In this document: one piece after another, positions 9,074 to 21,696 of the stretch
Numbering within the stretch: position 1 is the stretch's first letter
Layout: every line of letters starts with the position of its first letter
DNA from: Fraxinus americana
Taxonomy: Eukaryota > Streptophyta > Magnoliopsida > Lamiales > Oleaceae
Direction: 5' to 3'
NCBI GenBank assembly: GCA_035079005.1
Contig: CM068706.1
Location: 23,237,272-23,301,271 of the forward strand
DNA length: 64,000 nt
Made by a program: the position numbers and the translations under genes
Notes under the pieces: model-generated
Told to the model about the DNA's origin: nothing
Seen by the model: the letters and a program-made list of their open reading frames with translations, nothing else
Databases searched by the model: none

Positions 9074-12000
9074 GAGTAACGACATGTTTATGACACAGTA
9101 TTGAATTCAGTTCAATCAGATAAAGGTGGTTTTTTTTTTGTTTATGGTTATGGAGGTACATGAAAGACCTTTGTATTGAAAACTATATCTGCGGCTTTAA
9201 AATCAAAGCATAAATCGTGTTGAATGTGGCGTCAAGCGGTAAAGCATTGTTACTTTTGAATTTGTGGTAGAACTCCACATTCAAGATTTGCGATACCGCT
9301 AAATCCAAATGAAGATTCCACGTGCAACATTAAGCAGAGTAGTCCTCACGCGGAATTCATTGTTAGATGTAAGCTTATAATTTGGGATGAAGCGCCTATG
9401 ATGAACAAATATTGTTTTGAGACTTTGGATAGAAGCATGCGAGACAATTTGAGATTCAACAATTCCACGAGTAACGACATGTTTATGACACAGTATTGAA
9501 TTCAGTTCAATCAGATAAAGGTGATTTTTTTTTGTTTATGGTTATGGAGGTACATGGAAGACCTTTGTATTGAACACTATATCTGCGGCTTTGCGGCTTT
9601 AAGATCAAAGCTGAAATTGTGTTGAATGTGGCGTCAAGCGGTAAAGCATTGTTACTTTTGGACTGTGGTAGAACTCCACATTCAAGATTTGCGATATCGC
9701 CAAATCCAAATGAAGATTCCACGTGCAACATTAAGCAGGGTAGTCCTCTCGCGGAATTGATTATTAGATGCAAGCTTATAATTTGGGATGAAGCGCCTAT
9801 GATGAACAAATATGGTTTTGAGGCTTTGGATAGAAGCATGCGAGACATTTTGAGATTCAACAATTCCACGAGTAACGACATGTTTATGACACAGTATTGA
9901 ATTCAGTTCAATCAGATAAAGGTGGTTTTTTTTGTTTATGGTTATGGAGGTACAGGGAAGACCTTTGTATTGAAAACTTTATCTGTGGCTTTAAGATCAA
10001 AGCTGAAATTGTGTTGAATGTGGCGTCAAGCGATAAAGCATTGTTACTTTTGGACTGTGGTAGAACTCCACATTCTAGATTTGCGATATCGCTAAATCCA
10101 AATGAAGATTCCAAGTGCAACATTAAGTAGGGTAGTCCCCTCGCGGAATTGATTGTTAGATGCAAGCTTATAATTTGGGATGAAGCGCCTATGATGAACA
10201 AATATGGTTTTGAGGCTTTGGATAGAAGCATGCGAGACATTTTGAGATTCAACAATTCCACGAGTAACGACATGTTTATGACACAGTATTGAATTCAGTT
10301 CAATCAGATAAAGGTGATTTTTTTTTGTTTATGGTTATGGAGGTACATGGAAGACCTTTGTATTGAACACTATATCTGCGGCTTTAAGATCAAAGCTGAA
10401 ATTGTGTTGAATGTGGCGTCAAGCGGTAAAGCATTGTTACTTTTGGACTGTGGTAGAACTCCACATTCAAGATTTGCGATATCGCCAAATCCAAATGAAG
10501 ATTCCACGTGCAACATTAAGCAGGGTTGTCCTCTCGCGGAATTGATTATTAGATGCAAGCTTATAATTTGGGATGAAGCGCCTATGATGAACAAATATGG
10601 TTTTGAGGCTTTGGATAGAAGCATGCGAGACATTTTGAGATTCAACAATTCCACGAGTAACGACATGTTTATGACACAGTATTGAATTCAGTTCAATCAG
10701 ATAAAGGTGATTTTTATTTGTTTATGGTTATGGAGGTACATGGAAGACCTTTGTATTGAACACTATATCTGCGGCTTTAAGATCAAAGCTGAAATTGTGT
10801 TGAATGTGGCGTCAAGCGATAAAGCATTGTCACTTTTGGACTGTGGTAGAACTCCACATTCAAGATTTGCGATATCGCTAAATCCAAATGAAGATTCCAA
10901 GTGCAACATTAAGTAGGGTAGTCCCCTCGCGGAATTGATTGTTAGATGCAAGCTTATAATTTGGGATGAAGCGCCTACGGTGAACAAATATTGTGTTGAG
11001 GCTTTGGATAGAAGCATGCGAGACATTTTGAGATTCAACAATTCCACGAGTAACGACATGTTTATGACACGGTATTGAATTCAGTTCAATCAGATAAAGG
11101 TGGTTTTTTTTGTTTATGGTTATGGAGGTACAGGGAAGACCTTTGTATTGAAAACTTTATCTGTGGCTTTAAGATCAAAGCTGAAATTGTGTTGAATGTG
11201 GCGTCAAGCGATAAAGCATTGTGACTTTTGGACTGTGGTAGAACTCCACATTCAAGATTTGCGATATCGCTAAATCCAAATGAAGATTCCAAGTGCAACA
11301 TTAAGTAGGGTAGTCCCCTCGCGGAATTGATTTTTAGATGCAAGCTTATAATTTGGGATGAAGCGCCTACGGTGAACAAATATTGTGTTGAGGCTTTGGA
11401 TAGAAGCATGCGAGACATTTTGAGATTCAACAATTCCACGAGTAACGACATGTTTATGACACGGTATTGAATTCAGTTCAATCAGATAAAGGTGGTGTTT
11501 TTTTTTTGTTTATAGTTATGGAGGTACATGGAAGACCTTTGTACTGAAAACTATATCTGCGGCTTTAAGATCAAAGCATAAATCGTGTTGAATGTGGCGT
11601 CAAGCGGTAAAGCGTTGTTACTTTTGGACTGTGGTAGAACTCCACATTCAAGATTTGCGATACCGCTAAATCCAAATGAAGATTCCACGTGCAACATTAA
11701 GCGAGTAGTCCTCACGCGAATTCATTGTTAGATGTAAGCTTATAAGTTCGGATCAAGCGCCTATGATGAACAAATATTGTTTTGAGACTTTGGATAGAAG
11801 CATGCGAGACAATTTGAGATTCAACAATTCCACGAGTAACGACATGTTTATGACACAGTATTGAATTCAGTTCAATCAGATAAAGGTGATTTTTTTTTGT
11901 TTATGGTTATGGAGGTACATGGAAGACCTTTGTATTGAACACTATATCTGCGGCTTTAAGATCAAAGCTGAAATTTTGTTGAATGTGGCGTCAAGCGGTA

Positions 12001-12618
12001 AAGCATTGTTACTTTTGGACTGTGGTAGAACTCCACATTCAAGATTTGCGATATCGCCAAATCCAAATGAAGATTCCACGTGCAACATTAAGCAGGGTAG
12101 TCCTCTCGCGGAATTGATTATTAGATGCAAGCTTATAATTTGGGATGAAGCGCCTATGATGAACAAATATTGTTTTGAGGCTTTGGATAGAAGCATGCGA
12201 GACATTTTGAGATTCAACAATTCCACGAGTAACGACATGTTTATGACACAGTATTGAATTCAGTTCAATCAGATAAAGGTGGTGTTTTTTGTTTATGGAT
12301 ATGGAGGTACAGGGAAGACCTTTGTATTGAAAACTTTATCTGCGGCTTCAAGATCAAAGCTGAAATTGTGTTGAATGTGGCGTCAAGCGATAAAGCATTG
12401 TTACTTTTGGACTGTGGTAGAACTCCACATTCAAGATTTGCGATATCGCTAAATCCAAATGAAGATTCCAAGTGCAACATTAAGCAGGGTAGTCCCCTCG
12501 TGGAATTGATTGTTAGATGCAAGCTTATAATTTGGGATGAAGCGCCTATGATGAACAAATATTGTTTTGTGGCTTTGGATAGAAGCATGCGAGACATTTT
12601 GAGATTCAACAATTCCAC
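9074..12618 (+). repeat. Shuffled continuation of the trimer types (units 11-19)
   Basis: The three types of the preceding trimer continue, but their order breaks down after unit 13 and type 3 occurs twice in a row (units 15-16, 10655-11439). Unit 12 is the longest in the array because GCGGCTTT is duplicated in tandem (9585-9592 and 9593-9600). Unit 17 (11440-11833) has clustered small indels, including GCGAGTAG for GCAGAGTAG and TTCGGATCAAG for TTGGGATGAAG. Confidence 0.7.
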
Positions 12619-15600
12619 GAGTAACGACATGTTTATGACACAGTATTGAATTCAGTTCAATCAGATAAAGGTGGTGTTTTTTTTTTTGTTTATGGTTATG
12701 GAGGTACATGGAAGACCTTTGTACTGAAAACTATATCTGCGGCGTTAAGATCAAAGCATAAATCGTGTTGAATGTGGCGTCAAGCGGTAAAGCGTTGTTA
12801 CTTTTGGACTGTGGTAGAACTCCACATTCAAGATTTGCGATATCGCTAAATCCAAATGAAGATTCCAAGTGCAACATTAAGCAGGGTAGTCCCCTCGCGG
12901 AATTGATTGTTAGATGCAAGCTTATAATTTGGGATGAAGCGCCTATGGTGAACAAATATTGTGTTGAGGCTTTGGATAGAAGCATGCGAGACATTTTGAG
13001 ATTCAACAATTCCACGAGTAACGACATGTTTGTGACACGGTATTGAATTCAGTTCAATCAGATAAAGGTGGTGTTTTTTTTTGTTTATGGTTATGGAGGT
13101 ACATGGAAGACCTTTGTATTGAAAACTATATATGCTGCTTTAAGATCAAAGCATAAATCGTGTTGAATGTGGCGTCAAGCGGTAAAGCGGTTTTACTTTT
13201 GGACTGTGGTAGAGCTCCACATTCAAGATTTGCGATATCGCTAAATCCAAATGAAGATTCCAAGTGCAACATTAAGCAGGGTAGTCCCCTCGCGGAATTG
13301 ATTGTTAGATGCAAGCTTATAATTTGGGATGAAGCGCCTATGATGAACAAATATTGTTTTGAGGCTTTGGATAGAAGCATGCGAGACATTTTGAGATTCA
13401 ACAATTCCACGAGTAACGACATGTTTATGACACAGTATTGAATTCAGTTCAATAAGATAAAGTTGGTGTTTTTTTTTTGTTCATGGTTATGGAGGTACAG
13501 GGAAGACCTTTGTATTGAAAACTTTATCTGCGGCTTTAAGATCAATGCGGAAATTTTGTTGAATGTGGCGTCAAGTGGTAAAGCATTGTTACCTTTGGAC
13601 TGTGGTGGAACTCCACATTCAAGATTTGCGATATCGCTAAATCCAAATGAAGATTCCACGTGGAACATTAAGCAGGATAGTCCTCTCGCGGAATTGATTA
13701 TTAGATGCACGCTTATAATTTGGGATGAAGCGCCTAAGATGAACAAATATTGTTTTCAGGCCTTGGATAGAAGCATGCGAGATATTTTGAGATTCAACAA
13801 TTCCACGAGTAACGACATGTTTATGACACAGTATTGAATTCAGTTCAATCAGATAAAGGTGGTGTTTTTTTTGTTTATGGTTATGGAGGTACAGGGAAGA
13901 CCTTTGTATTGAAAACTTTATCTTCGGCTTTAAGATCAAAGCTGAAATTGTGTTGAATGTGAAGTCAAGCGGTAAAGCATTGTTACTTTTGGACTGTGGT
14001 AGAACTCCACATTCAAGATTTGCGATATCGCTAAATCCAAATGAAGATTCCACGTGCAACATTAAGCAGGGTAGTCCTCTCGCGGAATTGATTGTTAGAT
14101 AGAAGCTTATAATTTGGGATGAAGCGCCTATGATGAACAAATATTGTTTTGAGGCTTTGGATAGAAGCATGCGAGACATTTTGAGATTCAACAATTCCAC
14201 GAGTAACGACATGTTTATGACACAGTATTGAATTCAGTTCAATCAGATAAAGGTGGTTTTTTTTGTTTATGGTTATGGAGGTACAGGGAAGACCTTTGTA
14301 TTGAAAACTTTATCTGTGGCTTTAAGATCAAAGCTGAAATTGTGTTGAATGTGGCGTCAAGCGATAAAGCATTGTTACTTTTGGACTGTGGTAGAACTCC
14401 ACATTCAAGATTTGCGATATCGCTAAATCCAAATGAAGATTCCAAGTGCAACATTAAGTAGGGTAGTCCCCTCGCGGAATTGATTGTTAGATGCAAGCTT
14501 ATAATTTGGGATGAAGCGCCTACGGTGAACAAATATTGTGTTGAGGCTTTGGATAGAAGCATGCGAGACATTTTGAGATTCAACAATTCCACGAGTAACG
14601 ACATGTTTATGACACGGTATTGAATTCAGTTCAATCAGATAAAGGTGGTGTTTTTTTTTTGTTTATGGTTATGGAGGTACATGGAAGACCTTTGTACTGA
14701 AAACTATATCTGCGGCGTTAACATCAAAGCATAAATCGTGTTGAATGTGGCGTCAAGCGGTAAAGCGTTGTTACTTTTGGACTGTGGTAGAACTCCACAT
14801 TCAAGATTTGCGATATCGCTAAATCCAAATGAAGATTCCAAGTGCAACATTAAGCAGGGTAGTCCCCTCGCGGAATTGATTGTTAGATGCAAGCTTATAA
14901 TTTGGGATGAAGCGCCTATGGTGAACAAATATTGTGTTGAGGCTTTGGATAGAAGCATGCGAGACATTTTGAGATTCAACAATTCCACGAGTAACGACAT
15001 GTTTATGACACGGTATTGAATTCAGTTCAATCAGATAAAGGTGGTGTTTTTTTTTTGTTTATGGTTATGGAGGTACATGGAAGACCTTTGTATTGAAAAC
15101 TATATATGCGGCTTTAAGATCAAAGCATAAATCGTGTTGAATGTGGCGTCAAGCGGTAAAGCGGTTTTACTTTTGGACTGTGGTAGAGCTCCACATTCAA
15201 GATTTGCGATATCGCTAAATCCAAATGAAGATTCCAAGTGCAACATTAAGCAGGGTAGTCCCCTCGCGGAATTGATTGTTAGATGCAAGCTTATAATTTG
15301 GGATGAAGCGCCTATGATGAACAAATATTGTTTTGAGGCTTTGGATAGAAGCATGCGAGACATTTTGAGATTCAACAATTCCACGAGTAACGACATGTTT
15401 ATGACACAGTATTGAATTCAGTTCAATAAGATAAAGTTGGTGTTTTTTTTTTGTTCATGGTTATGGAGGTACAGGGAAGACCTTTGTATTGAAAACTTTA
15501 TCTGCGGCTTTAAGATCAAAGCGGAAATTTTGTTGAATGTGGCGTCAAGTGGAAAAGCATTGTTACCTTTGGACTGTGGTGGAACTCCACATTCAAGATT

Positions 15601-16174
15601 TGCGATATCGCTAAATCCAAATGAAGATTCCACGTGGAACATTAAGCAGGATAGTCCTCTCGCGGAATTGATTATTAGATGCACGCTTATAATTTGGGAT
15701 GAAGCGCCTAAGATGAACAAATATTGTTTTCAGGCCTTGGATAGAAGCATGCGAGATATTTTGAGATTCAACAATTCCACGAGTAACGACATGTTTATGA
15801 CACAGTATTGAATTCAGTTCAATCAGATAAAGGTGGTGTTTTTTTTGTTTATGGTTATGGAGGTACAGGGAAGACCTTTGTATTGAAAACTTTATCTTCG
15901 GCTTTAACATCAAAGCTGAAATTGTGTTGAATGTGAAGTCAAGCGGTAAAGCATTGTTACTTTTGGACTGTGGTAGAACTCCACATTCAAGATTTGCGAT
16001 ATCGCTAAATCCAAATGAAGATTCCACGTGCAACATTAAGCAGGGTAGTCCTCTCGCGGAATTGATTGTTAGATAGAAGCTTATAATTTGGGATGAAGCG
16101 CCTATGATGAACAAATATTGTTTTGAGGCTTTGGATAGAAGCATGCGAGACATTTTGAGATTCAACAATTTCAC
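12619..16174 (+). repeat. Five-unit higher-order repeat, offset 1974 bp
   Basis: Units 20-23 (12619-14200) recur as units 25-28 (14593-16174). Both blocks are 1582 bp with near-identical sequence, separated by unit 24 (14201-14592). Shared rare marks include GCGTTAA, AAGCGGTTTTAC with GAGCTCC, and GTTAGATAGAAG with GTGAAGTCAAGC. The few differences (GATCAATGCGG against GATCAAAGCGG, TTTCACGAGTAACAAC at 16169) show a recent block copy. Confidence 0.85.
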
Positions 16175-17752
16175 GAGTAACAACATGTTTATGACACAGT
16201 ATTGAATTCAGTTCAATCAGATAAAGGTGGTTTTATTTTTGTTTATGGTTATGGAGGTACATGGAAGTCCTTTGTATTGAAAACTATATCTGCGGCTTTA
16301 AGATCAAAACAGAAATTGTGTTGAATGTGGCGTCAAGCGGTAAAGCATTGTTACTTTTGGACTGTGGTAGAACTCCACATTCAAGATTTGCGATATCGCC
16401 AAATCCAAATGAAGATTCCACCTGCAACATTAAGCAGGGTAGTCCTCTCGCGGAATTGATTGTTAGATTCAAGTTTATAATTTGGGATGAAGCGCCTATG
16501 ATGAACAAATATTGTTTTGACGCTTTGGATAGAAGCATGCGAGACATTTTGAGATTCAACAATTCCACGAGTAACGACATGTTTATGACACAGTATTGAA
16601 TTCAGTTCAATAAGATAAAGTTGGTGTTTTTTTTTTGTTCATGGTTATGGAGGTACAGGGAAGACCTTTGTATTGAAAACATTATCTGCGGCTTTAAGAT
16701 CAAAGCGGAAATTTTGTTGAATGTGGCGTCAAGTGGTAAAGCATTGTTACCTTTGGACTGTGGTGGAACTCCACATTCAAGATTTGCGATATCGCTAAAT
16801 CCAAATGAAGATTCCACGTGCAACATTAAGCAGGGTAGTCTTCTCGCGGAATTGATTATTAGATGCAAGCTTATAATTTGGGATGAAGCGCCTATGATGA
16901 ACAAATATGGTTTTGAGGCTTTGGATAGAAGCATGCGAGACATTTTGAGATTCAACAATTCCACGAGTAACGACATGTTTATGACACAGTATTGAATTCA
17001 GTTCAATCAGATAAAGGTGGTTTTTTTTGTTTATGGTTATGGAGGTACAGGGAAGACCTTTGTATTGAAAACTTTATCTGTGGCTTTAAGATCAAAGCTG
17101 AAATTGTGTTGAATGTGGCGTCAAGCGATAAAGCATTGTTACTTTTGGACTGTGGTAGAACTCCACATTCAAGATTTGCGATATCGCTAAATCCAAATGA
17201 AGATTCCAAGTGCAACATTAAGCAGGGTAGTTCCCTCGCGGAATTGATTGTTAGATGCAAGCTTATAATTTGGGATGAAGCGCCTATGGTGAACAAATAT
17301 TGTGTTGAGGCTTTGGATAGAAGCATGCGAGACATTTTGAGATTCAACAATTCCACGAGTAACGACATGTTTATGACACGGTATTGAATTCAGTTCAATC
17401 AGATAAAGGTGGTGTTTTTTTTTTGTTTATGGTTATGGAGGTACATGGAAGACCTTTGTATAGAAAACTATATCTGCGGCCTTAAGATCAAAGCATAAAT
17501 TGTGTTGAATGTGGCGTCAAGCGGTAAAGCGTTGTTACTTTTGGACTGTGGTAGAACTCCACATTCAAGATTTGCGATATCGCTAAATCCAAATGAAGAT
17601 TCCAAGTGCAACATTAAGCAGGGTAGTCCCCTCGCGGAATTGATTGTTAGAGGCAAGCTTATAATTTGGGATGAAGCGCCTATGATGAACAAATATTGTT
17701 TTGAGGCTTTGGATAGAAGCATGCGAGACATTTTGAGATTCAACAATTCCAC

Positions 17753-19330
17753 GAGTAACGACATGTTTATGACACAGTATTGAATTCAGTTCAATAAGAT
17801 AAAGTTGGTGTTTTTTTTTTGTTCATGGTTATGGAGGTACAGGGAAGACCTTTGTATTGAAAACATTATCTGCGGCTTTAAGATCAAAGCGGAAATTTTG
17901 TTGAATGTGGCGTCAAGTGGTAAAGCATTGTTACCTTTGGACTGTGGTGGAACTCCACATTCAAGATTTGCGATATCGCTAAATCCAAATGAAGATTCCA
18001 CGAGCAACATTAAGCAGGGTAGTCCTCACGCGGAATTCATTGTTAGATGTAAGCTTATAATTTGGGATGAAGCGCCTATGGTGAACAAATATTGTTTTGA
18101 GGCTTTGGATAGAAGCATGCGAGACATTTTGAGATTCAACAATTCCACGAGTAACGACATGTTTATGACACAGTATTAAATTCAGTTCAATCAGATAAAG
18201 GTGGTGTTTTTTTTGTTTATGGTTATGAAGGTACAGGAAAGACCTTTGTATTGAAAACTTTATCTGCGGCTTTAACATCAAAGCAGAAATTGTGTTGAAT
18301 GTGGCGTCAAGCGGTAAAGCATTGTTACTTTTAGACTGTGGTAGAACTCCACATTCAAGTTTTGCGATACCGCTAAATCCAAATGAAGATTCCACGTGCA
18401 ACATTAAGCAGAGTAGTTCTCACGCGGAATTCATTGTTAGATGTAAGCTTATAATTTGGGATGAAGCGCCTATGATGAACAAATATTGTTTTGAGACTTT
18501 GGATAGAAGCATGCGAGACAATTTGAGATTCAACAATTCCACGAGTAACGACATGTTTATGACACAGTATTGAATTCAGTTCAATCAGATAAAGGTGATT
18601 TTTTTTTTGTTTATGGTTATGGAGGTACAGGGAAGACCTTTGTATTGAAAACTTTATCTTCGGCTTTAAGATCAAAGCTGAAATTGTGTTGAATGTGGCG
18701 TCAAGCGGTAAAGCATTGTTACTTTTGGACTGTGGTAGAACTCCACATTCAAGATTTGCGATATCGCTAAATCCAAATGAAGATTCCACGAGCAACATTA
18801 AGCAGGGTAGTCCTCACGCGGAATTCATTGTTAGATGTAAGCTTATAATTTGGGATGAAGCGCCTATGATGAACAAATATTGTTTTGAGGCTTTGGATAG
18901 AAGCATGCGAGACATTTTGAGATTCAACAATTCCACGAGTAACGACATGTTTATGACACAGTATTAAATTCAGTTCAATCAGATAAAGGTGGTGTTTTTT
19001 TTGTTTATGGTTATGAAGGTACAGGAAAGACCTTTGTATTGAAAACTTTATCTGCGGCTTTAACATCAAAGCAGAAATTGTGTTGAATGTGGCGTCAAGC
19101 GGTAAAGCATTGTTACTTTTACACTGTGGTAGAACTCCACATTCAAGATTTGCGATACCGCTAAATCCAAATGAAGATTCCACGTGCAACATTAAGCAGA
19201 GTAGTCCTCACGCGGAATTCATTGTTAGATGTAAGCTTATAATTTGGGATGAAGCGCCTATGATGAACAAATATTGTTTTGAGACTTTGGATAGAAGCAT
19301 GCGAGACAATTTGAGATTCAACAATTCCAC
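17753..19330 (+). repeat. Dimeric repeat of edge-like units, period 788 bp
   Basis: Units 33 (right half), 34, 35 and 36 alternate between the two left-edge types. The ACGAGCAACATTAAG type ends in TAA at 18178 and 18966. The ATGAAGG/TTTAACATC/TTTTAGACTG type spans 18149-18542 and 18937-19330 (TTTTACACTG in the second). A third edge-like pair lies at 20909-21696, where the stop is TGA and the Walker A lysine codon region reads ACAGGATAG. Confidence 0.75.
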
Positions 19331-20908
19331 GAGTAACGACATGTTTATGACACAGTATTGAATTCAGTTCAATCAGATAAAGGTGATTTTTTTTTTGTTT
19401 ATGGTTATGGAGGTACATGGAAGACCTTTGTATTGAAAACTTTATCTTTGGCTTTAAGATCAAAGCTGAAATTGTGTTGAATGTGGCGTCAAGCGGTAAA
19501 GCATTGTTACTTTTGGACTGTGGTAGAACTCCACATTCAAGATTTGCGATATCGCCAAATCCAAATGAAGATTCCACGTGCAACATTAAGCAGGGTAGTC
19601 CTCTCGCGGAATTGATTATTAGATGCAAGCTTATAATTTGGGATGAAGCGCCTATGATGAACAAATATGGTTTTGAGGCTTTGGATAGAAGCATGCGAGA
19701 CATTTTGAGATTCAACAATTCCACGAGTAACGACATGTTTATGACACAGTATTGAATTCAGTTCAATCAGATAAAGGTGGTTTTTTTTGTTTATGGTTAT
19801 GGAGGTACAGGGAAGACCTTGGTATTGAAAACTTTATCTGTGGCTTTAAGATCAAAGCTAAAATTGTGTTGAATGTGGCGTCAAGCGATAAAGCATTGTT
19901 ACTTTTGGACTGTGGTAGAACTCCACATTCAAGATTTGCGATATCGCTAAATCCAAATGAAGATTCCAAGTGCAACATTATGCAGGGTAGTTCCCTCGCG
20001 GAATTGATTGTTAGATGCAAGCTTATAATTTGGGATGAAGCGCCTATGGTGAACAAATATTGTGTTGAGGCTTTGGATAGAAGCATGCGAGACATTTTGA
20101 GATTCAACAATTCCACGAGTAACGACGTGTTTATGACCCGGTATTGAATTCAGTTCAATCAGATAAAGGTGGTGTTTTTTTTTTGTTTATGGTTATGGAG
20201 GTACATGGAAGACCTTTGTATTGAAAACTATATCTGCGGCCTTAAGATCAAAGCATAAATTGTGTTGAATGTGGCGTCAAGCGGTAAAGCGTTGTTACTT
20301 TTGGACTGTGGTAGAACTCCACATTCAAGATTTGCGATATCGCTAAATCCAAATGAAGATTCCAAGTGCAACATTAAGCAGGGTAGTCCCCTCGCGGAAT
20401 TGATTGTTAGATGCAAGCTTATAATTTGGGATGAAGCGCCTATGATGAACAAATATTGTTTTGAGGCTTTGGATAGAAGCATGCGAGACATTTTGAGATT
20501 CAACAATTCCACGAGTAACGACATGTTTATGACACAGTATTGAATTCAGTTCAATAAGATAAAGTTGGTGTTTTTTTTTTGTTCATGGTTATGGAGGTAC
20601 AGGGAAGACCTTTGTATTGAAAACTTTATCTGCGGCTTTAAGATCAAAGCGGAAATTTTGTTGAATGTGGCGTCAAGTGGTAAAGTATTGTTACCTTTGG
20701 AGTGTGGTGGAACTCCACATTCAAGATTTGCGATATCGCTAAATCCAAATGAAGATTCCACGTGCAACATTAAGCAGGGTAGTCCTCTCGCGGAATTGAT
20801 TATTAGATGCACGCTTATAATTTGGGATGAAGCGCCTAAGATGAACAAATATTGTTTTCAGGCCTTGGATAGAAGCATGCGAGATATTTTGAGATTCAAC
20901 AATTCCAC
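19331..20908 (+). repeat. Units 37-40, a block shared with 25-27 kb
   Basis: Unit 37 (FGFKIKAEIV type, TTATCTTTGGC) and units 38-40 match the run at 25241-26818 in type order and nearly in length. Rare changes here are ACCTTGGTATTG (19819), ATTATGCAGG (19978) and GACGTGTTTATGACCCGG (20126-20142). The block illustrates the 7- to 8-unit scale of copying. Confidence 0.65.
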
Positions 20909-21696
20909 GAGTAACGACATGTTTATGACACAGTATTGAATTCAGTTCAATCAGATAAAGGTGGTGTTTTTTTTGTTTATGGTTATGGAGGTACAGGGAA
21001 GACCTTTGTATTGAAAACTTTATCTTCGGCTTTAAGATCAAAGCTGAAATTGTGTTGAATGTGGCGTCAAGCGGTAAAGCATTGTTACTTTTGGACTGTG
21101 GTAGAACTCCACATTCAAGATTTGCGATATCGCTAAATCCAAATGAAGATTCCACGAGCAACATTAAGCAGGGTAGTCCTCACGCGGAATTCATTGTTAG
21201 ATGTAAGCTTATAATTTGGGATGAAGCGCCTATGATGAACAAATATTGTTTTGAGGCTTTGGATAGAAGCATGCGAGACATTTTGAGATTCAACAATTCC
21301 ACGAGTAACGACATGTTTACGACACAGTATTGAATTCAGTTCAATCAGATAAAGGTGGTGTTTTTTTTGTTTATGGTTATGAAGGTACAGGATAGACCTT
21401 TGTATTGAAAACTTTATCTGCGGCTTTAACATCAAAGCAGAAATTGTGTTGAATGTGGCGTCAAGCGGTAAAGCATTGTTACTTTTAGACTGTGGTAGAA
21501 CTCCACATTCAAGATTTGCGATACCGCTAAATCCAAATGAAGATTCCACGTGCAACATTAAGCAGAGTAGTCCTCACGCGGAATTCATTGTTAGATGCAA
21601 GCTTATAATTTGGGATGAAGCGCCTATGGTGAACAAATATTGTGTTGAGGCTTTGGATAGAAGCATGCGAGACATTTTGAGATTCAACAATTCCAC

